Positions 19,508 to 27,787 of a stretch of 64,000 bases of DNA are shown here, in pieces. Source of the stretch: Amorphoplanes friuliensis DSM 7358 (GTDB lineage Bacteria; Actinomycetota; Actinomycetes; Mycobacteriales; Micromonosporaceae); NCBI RefSeq assembly GCF_000494755.1, contig NC_022657.1, positions 5,370,001 through 5,434,000 on the forward strand. Direction: 5' to 3'. The notes under the pieces were generated by a model. The model made no database searches and was not told the origin of the DNA. It saw only the letters and a list, made by a program, of their open reading frames with translations. Position numbers and translations under genes: made by a program. Position 1 is the stretch's first letter. Each line of letters starts with the position of its first letter.

Positions 19508-19947
19508 GTCAAGTGCCAGACGATGTCCGGCGGCCGCACGCGGGCGCAGCGTGGGCCACCATCTGCGTCGGTGAGGCCGAGCTCCCCGGTCAGCACCCCG
19601 CCGTCGTCGTGCGCCGCGCGCAGCATCGCGGTCGGTATGTCCCCGAAGAGCAACTTGGCGCGGCGGAACATCGCGAAACTGTCGCCGTCGGCCGAACCCC
19701 AGCTCAGATAAAGAAACCGGGCACCCGGGCGGCCGTGCACGTAGGGCCCGCCGACATCGAGCAGACCGTCGACCTCGCGGCTGGTCACCTCGAACGCCCA
19801 GGTGGCAGCATCCGCATCGGCCGGGACCCGGTCGACCACCTCGGTCTTGCGCTGGACACCGACCTGCACGTTCCCCAGGCGCAGGGTGTCGGCCTCCACG
19901 CCGCCACGACGGCCGGGCAGGTCGCTTCCCTCGATCCGGATGTGCAC
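19504..19947 (-). CDS. DUF5990 family protein
   Basis: A 147-residue protein recognisable by VHIRIEGSDLPG, NVQVGVQRKTEVVD, GPYVHGRPGARFLYLSWG and FAMFRRAKLLF, the DUF5990 pattern found in actinobacteria. No function is established. GTG 19947 is preferred because the family starts at this motif; longer in-frame starts exist. Its stop overlaps the start of the SNF2 helicase (GTGA at 19504-19507), making it the first gene of that operon. Confidence 0.8.
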   Translation of the reverse strand: MHIRIEGSDLPGRRGGVEADTLRLGNVQVGVQRKTEVVDRVPADADAATWAFEVTSREVDGLLDVGGPYVHGRPGARFLYLSWGSADGDSFAMFRRAKLLFGDIPTAMLRAAHDDGGVLTGELGLTDADGGPRCARVRPPDIVWHLT

Positions 19948-20045
19948 CCCCTGAACTCTAGGCCGACCCCCCGACACTCGAAGCGCGCCCAGCCCACGAC
20001 CGTCGTCCGGTGGTGTGGTTTGCGCGGTTGCGTCACGCTCGGCCG

Positions 20046-20582
20046 ATGCCGACGTTCTCAGAATCCTTGCCCGCTCTGGTCGGTGTTGCGCTCGGCGCCG
20101 CCGGTGCGATGACGTCCAGCCTGCTGACCGATCGGTTGCGGTGGCGGCGCGACCAGAACGTCCGCTGGGACCAGAGGCGGCTCGAGGCGTACACGACGTT
20201 CGCGGCCACGCTCAAGGAGATCACCGGTCTCGGCTTCCGGCTGAGTGCGGCAGATCGGGCCGATTCCCACTCGATACCGATCGAGCGTGAGCTCGGTCTG
20301 CAGGAGCTGGCGGCCGCCAACGTCCGGAAGACGAAGGATTGGGAGTCGCTGCTTCTGCTGGGCGACGAGCTCACCGTCGCTGCCGCGCGGGAGTGGCGCG
20401 ACGCCACCAGGGCCTTCGAACGCCAGGCCCGCGCGGAGGTGCCGGACCCGGCGGAGTGGCAACAGCGTGTGGATCTCATGAACGAGGCCCGGGACGGTTT
20501 TTATCTTGCTGCCCGCCGGAGTCTCGGCATCGGTGGAGGGTCCGTCGAGCAGTTCCCTCACCTGCCCCGGCTCGCGCCCTGA
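20046..20582 (+). CDS. Unknown N-terminally membrane-anchored protein
   Basis: Not assigned to a known family. The 178-residue protein has one hydrophobic helix close to the N-terminus (LVGVALGAAGAMTSSLL, about residues 10-27), then RLRWRRDQNVRWDQRRLEAY and a mostly helical cytoplasmic domain. This layout is common in actinobacterial proteins with a short anchor and helical bundle. ATG 20046 has no clear ribosome site; GTG 20010 is an in-frame alternative. It converges with the STAND/TPR gene with 13 bp between stops, next to a second anchored protein on the far side of that gene. Confidence 0.65.
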   Translation: MPTFSESLPALVGVALGAAGAMTSSLLTDRLRWRRDQNVRWDQRRLEAYTTFAATLKEITGLGFRLSAADRADSHSIPIERELGLQELAAANVRKTKDWESLLLLGDELTVAAAREWRDATRAFERQARAEVPDPAEWQQRVDLMNEARDGFYLAARRSLGIGGGSVEQFPHLPRLAP

Positions 20583-20595
20583 CGGGTGAGGAGGC

Positions 20596-23373
20596 TCAGT
20601 CGGTGAGGTCGGGGTCGACGAAGTCGTCGATGTCGTCGTCGACGAAGCGGCGCACCAGCGGGTCGTCGGCCGTGGTGGTCGGTGGTGCTTCGAAGGTGGC
20701 GTCGTCGAGGAGCTCGTGGACGTCGGCGCGGCCGCTTCTGATCGCCAGCAGGGTCACCAGCTCGCGTTTGGTCTGGCGCAGGAGCGGGTTCGGCCGGCCG
20801 CGGAGCGTCGCCAGGACCGAGTCGAGCAGGGACATGGCCTCGGTGAGCCACATGTCGTCGTTGAGCATGCGCAGAGTGACGGCCAGGTTGTAACGGGTGG
20901 CCAGGGTCGAGTCGTGGGAGCCGCCGATCACGCGTTCCTGGTCACCGAGGACCGAGATGAACTCGTCGCGGGCCTCGGGGAGCCGGCGCTGGGACCGCAG
21001 GCTGAGGGCCAGGTTGTGGCGGGTGGTCAGCGTACGCGGGTGGTGGTCGCCCAGGAGCCGGGTGCGGTCACCGAGGAGTTTGCGGAAGCGGCGTTCCGCG
21101 CGGACGAAGTCACCCTCCTCGTACGTGAGCCAGCCGAGGTTGCCCCGGGTGGTCTGGGTGTCCGGGTGGAGACTGCCGAGCCGGCCGGTACGGATCTTGA
21201 GCACCTGGGTGAAGAGCAGCCGTGCGGTGGTGAACTGCCTCTGCTGGAGCAGGTCCCAGGCCAGGTTGGCCGCCGTGGCGACCGTGTGCGGGTGGGCTCG
21301 CCCCAGCCGCGGGATCTGCAGCTGCAGGACCGCGCGGAACTGGTCCTCCGCCGCCGCGTAGTTGCCCCCGGCCTGCTCGATCCAGGCGAGGTTGTGCCGG
21401 GTGATCAGGGTGTTCGGGTGGGTCTCGCCGAGCACACGCCGGCGGTCGGCGAGCACCTGCGCGAAGTCGCGTTCCGCGCCGGGCCCGCCGGCGGCCTGCC
21501 GGGCGTACGCGATGCTGTGCCGGGTGGTGAGGGTGTCGGGGTGATCCGGGCCGAGCTGACGCACCCGCCCGGAGTGGACCTGCTGGAGCATCTCCTCGGC
21601 CTCGCCGGCGCGTCCGGCCGCCTGCAGGACCGCCGCCAGGCACTGCATGGTCGTGAGCGTGTCCGGGTGGCCGGCGCCGAGGACGTCCCGGCGGGCGTCG
21701 AGGACCGGCCGGAACAGCTGCTCGGCCTCCGTCAGGTCACCCAGCTCGTGCAGGACAGCGGCGAGGCAGTGACCGGCGTGCATCGCCTCGGGATCGTCGG
21801 GCGGGCAGTCGCGGCGCGTCCTGAGCGCGACGTCGCTGAGGTGGCGGAACGCGCCCTTCAGGTCGTCGCCGCAGGCCTGGAGGGTGAGACCGCGGTCCAG
21901 CAGGGCGGTCCGGTGCGCGCCTTCCTGCCCTGCGGGCAAGCTCCCTGTACGCCCGAGAGCGTCCTCGGCCAGCTGGGCGGCGGCACGGTGCATCCCGTGG
22001 CTCGTCAGCTGCCGGACGGCCCGGTGGGCGACCCGCAGCACCACGACGTCACCGTCGGATCCGGGGCTGGTCAGCACATGGCGGACGTGCGGGATCAGCA
22101 GCCGCCACAGTTGCCACTCGTCGTCGCCGGGACGGGTGGAGCCGCCCGGCCGGGTCATCGCGTCGAGCGCCCCGGCTGCGGCACCGCGCACACTCTGCGC
22201 CGCGGTCGCCGGCCCGCCGTCGAGGTGTGCGGCCGCCCGGGCGACCAGCGGATGGATCGTGGCGACGTGCAGGTTGTCGTCGGTGCCGATGGTGACGATC
22301 CCGGACTGCGCCAGGAGCCGGACACTGCGGTACGCCAGCGGCGTCTCGGCGGGCCCTGTCGCGACGACCAGCGCACCGAGCGGGAACGGCCGTCCCGGCG
22401 CACTCCCGGCGAGCACCGCCAGCAGCCGCAGCGCGGTGTCCTTCTCCTCGGCGCCGAAAGCGTCGAGGGCCGGTCTCAGGGCCCGCAGCAGGTGATAGGC
22501 GGGCTCGTCGGCGCGGAGACCGGGCCGGCCCACGGGTGCGCGGCTCAGCTCACCGACGTACCCGGACAGCGTGTGCCGGGCGACGGAACTCCCCTGGGCC
22601 GACCCGGCCAGGTGCACGGCGAGGGGAACGCGGCCGAGCAGCCCCACCGCCTCCAGCGCTGCCGGCAGGGCCCTGAAGCGGCGGTGGTCGTCCAGCTCCC
22701 GGATGCGGTCCAGCAGCAGGTGAGCACAGTCCTCGTCCGAGAGCCGGTCGATCGTCAGCGTGGTGGCCGGTCCGGACCCGGCGAGGCCGGTGACGATCCG
22801 GGTCGTGACGATCGTCAGCCACCGTTCCGGGTCGAGTCCCCGTGCCCGGCGGATGACGTCGGCGGCGAGACCGGGGTCGTCCGCGTTGTCGATCACCAGG
22901 ATGTTCCGCGCGGAACCGGTCGCGGCGTCCGGTGGTGCTGTCAGCAGTCGCCAGGCCAGATCGGCCGACCCCTCCTCGCGGGCGCGAGTGATCTCGGCAC
23001 CGCTCACCCGGAGCCGCGACGCTACCGCGGCCATCGCGTCGACGAAGGAAGCCCGCTGATGGGCCGGAACCCAGAAGACGGTGTGGTCGCCGGCCAGGGC
23101 CCGGGCGGCGGCCAGCACGATGGTGGTCTTCCCGCAGCCGATCTCACCGGACAGCACGGCCACCCCACCCGCGGCGGCGAGCACCCGCAGCTCGCCGATC
23201 TGGGCCTCACGCCCGCGGACGACATCCGGGAGACTGCCGAACGGCGGCTCACAGGCGTCGCCGACCAGCGGTGACTCCACCAGCTGCAGATCGGCGGCCG
23301 AAACGATCGGGACGTTGGCGTGGACGTGGCGCGGTGGCAGCACAGCGGTCACCGTCCGTACCTTACCGCTCAC
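20596..23373 (-). CDS. STAND (NB-ARC-like) ATPase with kinesin-light-chain-type TPR repeats
   Basis: A 925-residue signal-transducing ATPase. The P-loop GEIGCGKTT is at residues 76-84 and Walker B ILVIDNADD at 158-166. A winged-helix/arm region follows to about 450. The C-terminal part has about eight 42-residue TPRs with the recurring HPDTLTTRHNLA pattern. STAND proteins oligomerise on ligand sensing and serve in regulation or antiphage defence; no separate effector domain is visible at the N-terminus here. It starts at GTG 23373, divergent from the anchored protein at 23439 with only 65 bp between, which suggests joint control. Confidence 0.9.
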   Translation of the reverse strand: MSGKVRTVTAVLPPRHVHANVPIVSAADLQLVESPLVGDACEPPFGSLPDVVRGREAQIGELRVLAAAGGVAVLSGEIGCGKTTIVLAAARALAGDHTVFWVPAHQRASFVDAMAAVASRLRVSGAEITRAREEGSADLAWRLLTAPPDAATGSARNILVIDNADDPGLAADVIRRARGLDPERWLTIVTTRIVTGLAGSGPATTLTIDRLSDEDCAHLLLDRIRELDDHRRFRALPAALEAVGLLGRVPLAVHLAGSAQGSSVARHTLSGYVGELSRAPVGRPGLRADEPAYHLLRALRPALDAFGAEEKDTALRLLAVLAGSAPGRPFPLGALVVATGPAETPLAYRSVRLLAQSGIVTIGTDDNLHVATIHPLVARAAAHLDGGPATAAQSVRGAAAGALDAMTRPGGSTRPGDDEWQLWRLLIPHVRHVLTSPGSDGDVVVLRVAHRAVRQLTSHGMHRAAAQLAEDALGRTGSLPAGQEGAHRTALLDRGLTLQACGDDLKGAFRHLSDVALRTRRDCPPDDPEAMHAGHCLAAVLHELGDLTEAEQLFRPVLDARRDVLGAGHPDTLTTMQCLAAVLQAAGRAGEAEEMLQQVHSGRVRQLGPDHPDTLTTRHSIAYARQAAGGPGAERDFAQVLADRRRVLGETHPNTLITRHNLAWIEQAGGNYAAAEDQFRAVLQLQIPRLGRAHPHTVATAANLAWDLLQQRQFTTARLLFTQVLKIRTGRLGSLHPDTQTTRGNLGWLTYEEGDFVRAERRFRKLLGDRTRLLGDHHPRTLTTRHNLALSLRSQRRLPEARDEFISVLGDQERVIGGSHDSTLATRYNLAVTLRMLNDDMWLTEAMSLLDSVLATLRGRPNPLLRQTKRELVTLLAIRSGRADVHELLDDATFEAPPTTTADDPLVRRFVDDDIDDFVDPDLTD

Positions 23374-23438
23374 CGGTCCACTGTCGACCCCCGAGCCGGT
23401 ACGCTCGGACGACGCCGTCCCCCAGATCGGACCAGCCG

Positions 23439-24275
23439 TTGACGTCTGTCCTGGCCGCCGAACCGTTCTGGCAGCGCTTCCTCACCTCGGCGGGCTTCGG
23501 CGGCCTGATGGCGCTGACCGCGGCCCTGATCGCCGCCCGCATCGCGACCCAGCAGCTGCGGCACACGAAGTCCCAGCAGGCGAACGAGCGCTGGTGGACC
23601 ACCCTGACCTGGGTCTACGACCGCGCGGTGGTCGAGAAGGACAAGCGGGTCGCCCTGCCGCACCACGTGACGTTCGCGATGCTGACACAGCTGGCCGAAC
23701 GCGCCCAGCAACCGCCGGCGGACCGCCTGCAGCAGAGCTCGATCAAGTCGATCCTGGCGATGTTCGAAGCCACCGACGACGGAACCGCGCCGCAGCAGGG
23801 AACCATCGAGGTCTCGGACCCGGCCGCGGCCGCGCTCCTCGACGACCTGCGGACGACGTTGAGCAACGACGAGGAGCTGCGGGAACGCGCGGAACAGCTG
23901 CGCTACCTCGAGAGTGCCAGGACGGCCGTCGAGCGCGAGGCCGCCGCCCTCGGCGCGGACGTCTCCGGCCAGAACGCCACCGTCGCGGTTTCCTGGCGGG
24001 GCCGCGAAGTCCTCGTCCAGATCCGGTACGCCCGGGAGCCGATCCCCACACTCACCCTCTTGCAGGCCGTCGACCGTCTCCAGCGGGACGTCGCAGCGGG
24101 TCACACCACGATCGGCGGAATCCTGGTCGTCACCGCGCTGAGCCGCCCCGCGATCGACGCCTTCCTCGCGGCCCGGAACAGCACGGGCATCGAGGTCGTG
24201 GCCTGGACCGGCAGCCCCGACGACCGGCTCCTCCACGAAGCCCTGCAACGCCTGCGCCCCGCACCGACTCCCTGA
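23439..24275 (+). CDS. Membrane-anchored protein with a degenerate restriction-endonuclease-like C-terminus
   Basis: A 278-residue protein read from TTG 23439 (no ATG or GTG fits between the STAND gene and the first hydrophobic helix). One transmembrane helix lies at about 14-34, followed by a helical region to about 160. Residues 165-273 show the beta-alpha pattern of PD-(D/E)xK nucleases: ADVSGQNATVAV, then VLVQIRY where the E-x-K core would be, GGILVVTAL, and IEVVAWTGSPDD. The core residues are Q and R, so if the fold is right it is probably not catalytic. Fold assignment is by eye. Confidence 0.6.
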   Translation: MTSVLAAEPFWQRFLTSAGFGGLMALTAALIAARIATQQLRHTKSQQANERWWTTLTWVYDRAVVEKDKRVALPHHVTFAMLTQLAERAQQPPADRLQQSSIKSILAMFEATDDGTAPQQGTIEVSDPAAAALLDDLRTTLSNDEELRERAEQLRYLESARTAVEREAAALGADVSGQNATVAVSWRGREVLVQIRYAREPIPTLTLLQAVDRLQRDVAAGHTTIGGILVVTALSRPAIDAFLAARNSTGIEVVAWTGSPDDRLLHEALQRLRPAPTP

Positions 24276-24284
24276 CGTACGCGG

Positions 24285-24758
24285 TCAGCCCTCGGTGCGG
24301 TAGGCGTCCATCATGGCGACGAAGCCGGTGAGGAAGCGCTCGATCTCGGCCAGGGTCTGCGGCGAGTAGTCGCTCATCATCGTGGTGGCCCGGTCGACGA
24401 GGGGGTCGAAGAACCGGTCCAGCATGCCCTCGACGTGGTCGGTCGCGCGGAGGGTCACCACGCGGCGATCCGCGCTGTCGCGGGCGCGGGTCACGTGGCC
24501 GGCCTCCTCGAGCCGGTTGAGCAGTGACGAGGTCGCGCCGGGGGTCAGGCCGATGCGCTGGCTGAGCCCGGCCTGAGTGAGCGGGTGGCCGGTGTCCTGG
24601 GCCGAGAGGATCTCCACCAGGGCGTTGGCGTCGGTGGTGTGAAGTCCCATCCGGTCGCCGAAGTGCCGGCCGAGCTCGGCGAAGGCCATCCCGTGGGCGC
24701 GGAGTGCTTCGAGCAGCCGGTCGCGCTGGGCATTCGGTTCTCTCGCCGTGTCTGCCAC
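24285..24758 (-). CDS. MarR family transcriptional regulator
   Basis: A 157-residue winged-helix regulator. The DNA-binding part reads HPLTQAGLSQRIGLTPGATSSLLNRLEEAGHVTR followed by the wing ARDSADRRVVTLR. GTG 24758 follows GGAGG and gives the standard length; a longer frame up to 24812 would run into the operator. It is divergent from a drug-efflux type MFS gene, the classic MarR arrangement, and most likely represses it through the palindrome at 24807. Confidence 0.92.
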   Translation of the reverse strand: MADTAREPNAQRDRLLEALRAHGMAFAELGRHFGDRMGLHTTDANALVEILSAQDTGHPLTQAGLSQRIGLTPGATSSLLNRLEEAGHVTRARDSADRRVVTLRATDHVEGMLDRFFDPLVDRATTMMSDYSPQTLAEIERFLTGFVAMMDAYRTEG

Positions 24759-24806
24759 CGGGTGCTGCCTCCGCTCGATTGCCGGGTAGATCACAGACCT
24801 TACCAG

Positions 24807-24823
24807 GATCAAAAGTTTTGATC
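24807..24823. promoter_or_regulatory. Perfect 17-bp palindrome, probable MarR operator
   Basis: GATCAAAAGTTTTGATC is a perfect inverted repeat around a central G, in the 104 bp between the divergent marR and MFS genes. It is strikingly AT-rich against its surroundings. The length and half-sites fit a MarR dimer site; binding is inferred. Confidence 0.75.
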
Positions 24824-24862
24824 GTGTAATAGTGTCACGGTCTAACTAGTTGGGAGGGCATC

Positions 24863-26473
24863 ATGCCCGCATCGTCAGTAGGACCCCGCCAGTGGTGGGG
24901 ATTGGTCGCGATCGCGCTCGGAGTGTCGATGATCGTGGTGGACACCACGATCGTGAACGTGATCACGCCCTCGGTCATCGACGACCTGGGGATCAGCTCG
25001 TCGCAGGCGCAGTGGGTCCAGGAGTCGTACGCGATCATGTTCGCGGCGCTGCTGCTGCTCTTCGGCCGTGTCGCGGACCTCGTCGGCGCACGCCGGGTGT
25101 TCGTCCTGGGCGCGGTGGTCTTCGGTGTCACGAGCCTGCTCGCGGGGATCGCGTCGAGCGGGAACGTGCTCATCCTGGCGCGCTTCCTCCAGGGTGCGGC
25201 CGGCGCGATGCTGCTGCCGACCTCACTGTCCCTGCTCAATCAGACCTTCACCGGCAAGGCCCGCGGCCAGGCGTACGCGGTCTGGGGCTCGACGATCGGC
25301 GCCGCGACGGCTCTCGGGCCGGTGCTCGGCGGGTGGCTCTCGGAACACGCGAGCTGGCGCTGGGCGTTCGGAATCAACATTCCGCTGGTTGTTGTCATCG
25401 TCGCGCTGTCCCTGGTGTTCATCCCGATGTCGAAGCGGACCGCCGGGCGGGTCGACGTCCCGGGTGCACTCCTGTCGTTCGCCGGTCTGGCCGCCCTGGC
25501 CTTCGGCCTGATCGAGGGCCGCGTATACGGCTGGGTGACCAGCAGGAGTCCCTTCACCGTCCTCGGGCAGACCTGGGACGGCGGGCTGTCACCGGTGTTC
25601 GTGGCTCTCGTGATCGCCGCCGCGCTGCTCGCGTTGTTCGTCCGGCGGCAGGTGAGCCTGAGCAGGAACGGCTCCGGCGGCGAGCCCTTGATGAACACCC
25701 GGCTGTTCCGGATCTCGTCGTTCCGCAACGGCAACATCGCCACGCTGATCATCGGCCTCGGCGAGTTCGGCATCATCGCGGTGATCCCGCTGTGGCTGCA
25801 GTTCACGCTCGGCTACACCTCGCTGGAGGCCGGGTTCGCGCTGGTGCCGCTCGCGCTGGGCAGCTTCCTGGCCAGCGGTTTGAGCTTCGGCCTGAAACTG
25901 TCCGCGCTCGCGCTCGTCCGGATCGGTCTGGTCCTGGAAGCGGTCACGCTGGCCGCACTCGGTGTTGTCGCGGCCACCACCAGCGCGCCGTGGTGGTCGG
26001 TGGCGCTCGTGCTGTTCGGGTACGGGATCGGGGTGGGTTTTGCCACGGCGCAGGTCACCAACGTGGTCCTCGCCGACGTGCCGGACGACCAGGGCGGCCA
26101 GGGGTCGGGCATCCAGTCGACCTTCCGGCAGCTCGGCTCGGCGCTGGGCATCGCGGCGATCACGACGATCTTCTTCTCGGCGCTGGACAACGGCGTGCGG
26201 ACCAACCTGCGGGCCGAGGACCTTCCGGGCGACCAGATCGACCGCTTCGCCGCGGCCGTCACGGACAGCGCGGGAGCGGTCATTGCGCCGCTGGCCGGCG
26301 ACCCGGTCACGGCGGTGGTCGCCCGGGCAGCCCGGGACGCCATGACGCACGGCGTCGAGCTCGGCTCGTACGTCGCCGCCGGTTTCCTGGTGCTGGGCGT
26401 GCTGGCGACACTGCTCATCCCGGCGCCCCGCACGGCCGTGACAGCCGAGATCCCGGAGGAGCTGCCCGTGTGA
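24863..26473 (+). CDS. DHA2-type MFS drug efflux transporter
   Basis: A 536-residue inner-membrane proton antiporter of the 14-helix DHA2 class. Helix 1 carries IVVDTTIVNV (motif D1-type), the loop after helix 2 has LFGRVADLVGARRVF (motif A), and ALGPVLGGWLSEHASWRWAF is antiporter motif C. GGGAGG precedes ATG 24863. Export of hydrophobic or antibiotic compounds is expected but the substrate is unknown. Regulation by the divergent MarR is likely. Confidence 0.93.
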   Translation: MPASSVGPRQWWGLVAIALGVSMIVVDTTIVNVITPSVIDDLGISSSQAQWVQESYAIMFAALLLLFGRVADLVGARRVFVLGAVVFGVTSLLAGIASSGNVLILARFLQGAAGAMLLPTSLSLLNQTFTGKARGQAYAVWGSTIGAATALGPVLGGWLSEHASWRWAFGINIPLVVVIVALSLVFIPMSKRTAGRVDVPGALLSFAGLAALAFGLIEGRVYGWVTSRSPFTVLGQTWDGGLSPVFVALVIAAALLALFVRRQVSLSRNGSGGEPLMNTRLFRISSFRNGNIATLIIGLGEFGIIAVIPLWLQFTLGYTSLEAGFALVPLALGSFLASGLSFGLKLSALALVRIGLVLEAVTLAALGVVAATTSAPWWSVALVLFGYGIGVGFATAQVTNVVLADVPDDQGGQGSGIQSTFRQLGSALGIAAITTIFFSALDNGVRTNLRAEDLPGDQIDRFAAAVTDSAGAVIAPLAGDPVTAVVARAARDAMTHGVELGSYVAAGFLVLGVLATLLIPAPRTAVTAEIPEELPV

Positions 26474-26502
26474 GCCGTGAAGTCAGCCTTCGAGCCGCCG
26501 GC

Positions 26503-26533
26503 GAAGGCCCGACATCAAGGATGTCGGGCCTTC
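26503..26533. terminator. Strong bidirectional hairpin terminator
   Basis: GAAGGCCCGACAT (26503-26515), loop CAAGG, then ATGTCGGGCCTTC (26521-26533): a perfect 13-bp stem between the convergent MFS and ATP-grasp genes, suited to stop transcription from both sides. Confidence 0.85.
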
Positions 26534-26538
26534 GTGAG

Positions 26539-27774
26539 TCAGCCGTGGTCGCGCAGCCAGGCGTCGATCAGGCCGTTGAAGTGGCCGAGGAACCGCTCGT
26601 GCTCGTGCGGCGGGTACATCGCCCGGACCGTCTCGCGCAGCAGGGAGCGGAACTCCTCGGATCCGACCCAGTCCGCGACCATCTCGTCGACGTGGCCGAG
26701 GTGCTTCGCGCAGAACTCCTCGTACTGTTCGATCTCGAAGTAGTCGTCGGCGAGCTTGCGATATCCGGCCAGCTTCTCCTGGTACGACAGTGACGGGTCG
26801 TCGCCGATGGCGAAGTACGCGGCCGTGTCGGTGTCGAGGCGGGGCTTGCGCCCGGTGACGACGCAGTAGATCGTCCAGCGCAGCAGCGCCGACATCGCCC
26901 ATGGGAAGTAGTAGTGCAGGGACGTCACCGCCACGTCGGGGCAGGCGTTGGCGTAGTCGATGGGGTGGACCTCGGTGCCGCGGACGAGCGACTCGCAGCT
27001 GTTGAACTCCCAGCGGAAGAAGGCGTTGACCAGGCGCGAGATCGTCACCACCTCGTCGCCGGCCTCGGGGCTGAGGAAGTTGTGGTCGACGGCGTACCGC
27101 TCGTGCATGGGCAGTTCGGGGCGGAACTTCATCACCATCGTCTCGGGGCCGATGGTGAGGGACCGGGCGAAGACGTCGTAGTCCTCGACCGCCGCCTGCA
27201 GGTGCATGAGCCGCTCCCCCGACGCGTCGTACGCGGCGTGCAGCTCGTCGACGTTGCGGATCTTGGAGACGCCGACCCAGGCGCCGCCGTCGTACGGCTT
27301 CATGTACATCGGGTAGCCGACGGACTCCGCCAGCGCCTCGAGGTCGAACGACTGGTTGTAGCGCTGCGACGTGTACGCGTACCGGGAGTTGTCCAGGGGG
27401 TTCTTGAACGGCACCAGGACCGTCTCGGGAACCTTGAGCCCGAGCCGCATCATCGCGCAGTAGGCGGCGTGCTTCTCCATCGACTGGAAGGTGAACGGGC
27501 TGTTCAGCAGGTACACGTCGTCCATCAGCGCGATCTTCTTGAGCCACTCGCGCGGGTGGTAGTACCAGTAGGCGAGCCGGTCGATGACCAGGTCGTGCTT
27601 CGGCTTGTCGCGCAGGTTGAACGGCTCGATGGTCACCCGCACGCTGCGGGTGCGGTGACTGCGGCCCTGCGAGTCCGTGATCACGCCGACGCGGCGCAGC
27701 AGCGCCTCGTACGCCCGTGGCCAGTCGTCCTCGTTGCCCAGCAGCAGTCCGATGGTGTGCTCGACGTCGGCCAT
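26539..27774 (-). CDS. ATP-grasp fold protein
   Basis: A 411-residue protein. The middle looks like an ATP-grasp domain: YPMYMKPYDGGAWVGV (lysine and glycine-rich loop, about residue 155), VMKFRPELPMHERYAVDHNF, and EVHPIDYANACPD at the acidic metal-binding end. ATP-grasp enzymes ligate carboxylates to amines or thiols through acyl phosphates. The substrates are unknown and it is not close to a named enzyme I recognise. ATG 27774 is 13 bp after the esterase stop, so the two genes form an operon in which an acid might be activated, joined and later hydrolysed. Confidence 0.75.
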   Translation of the reverse strand: MADVEHTIGLLLGNEDDWPRAYEALLRRVGVITDSQGRSHRTRSVRVTIEPFNLRDKPKHDLVIDRLAYWYYHPREWLKKIALMDDVYLLNSPFTFQSMEKHAAYCAMMRLGLKVPETVLVPFKNPLDNSRYAYTSQRYNQSFDLEALAESVGYPMYMKPYDGGAWVGVSKIRNVDELHAAYDASGERLMHLQAAVEDYDVFARSLTIGPETMVMKFRPELPMHERYAVDHNFLSPEAGDEVVTISRLVNAFFRWEFNSCESLVRGTEVHPIDYANACPDVAVTSLHYYFPWAMSALLRWTIYCVVTGRKPRLDTDTAAYFAIGDDPSLSYQEKLAGYRKLADDYFEIEQYEEFCAKHLGHVDEMVADWVGSEEFRSLLRETVRAMYPPHEHERFLGHFNGLIDAWLRDHG

Positions 27775-27787
27775 TGGGCGCCTCCCG

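Noticed and set aside
20716..23274. An 852-residue + strand frame opposite the STAND-TPR gene
   Set aside because: The opposite strand has Walker motifs and TPR repeats; this frame has no recognisable domain.
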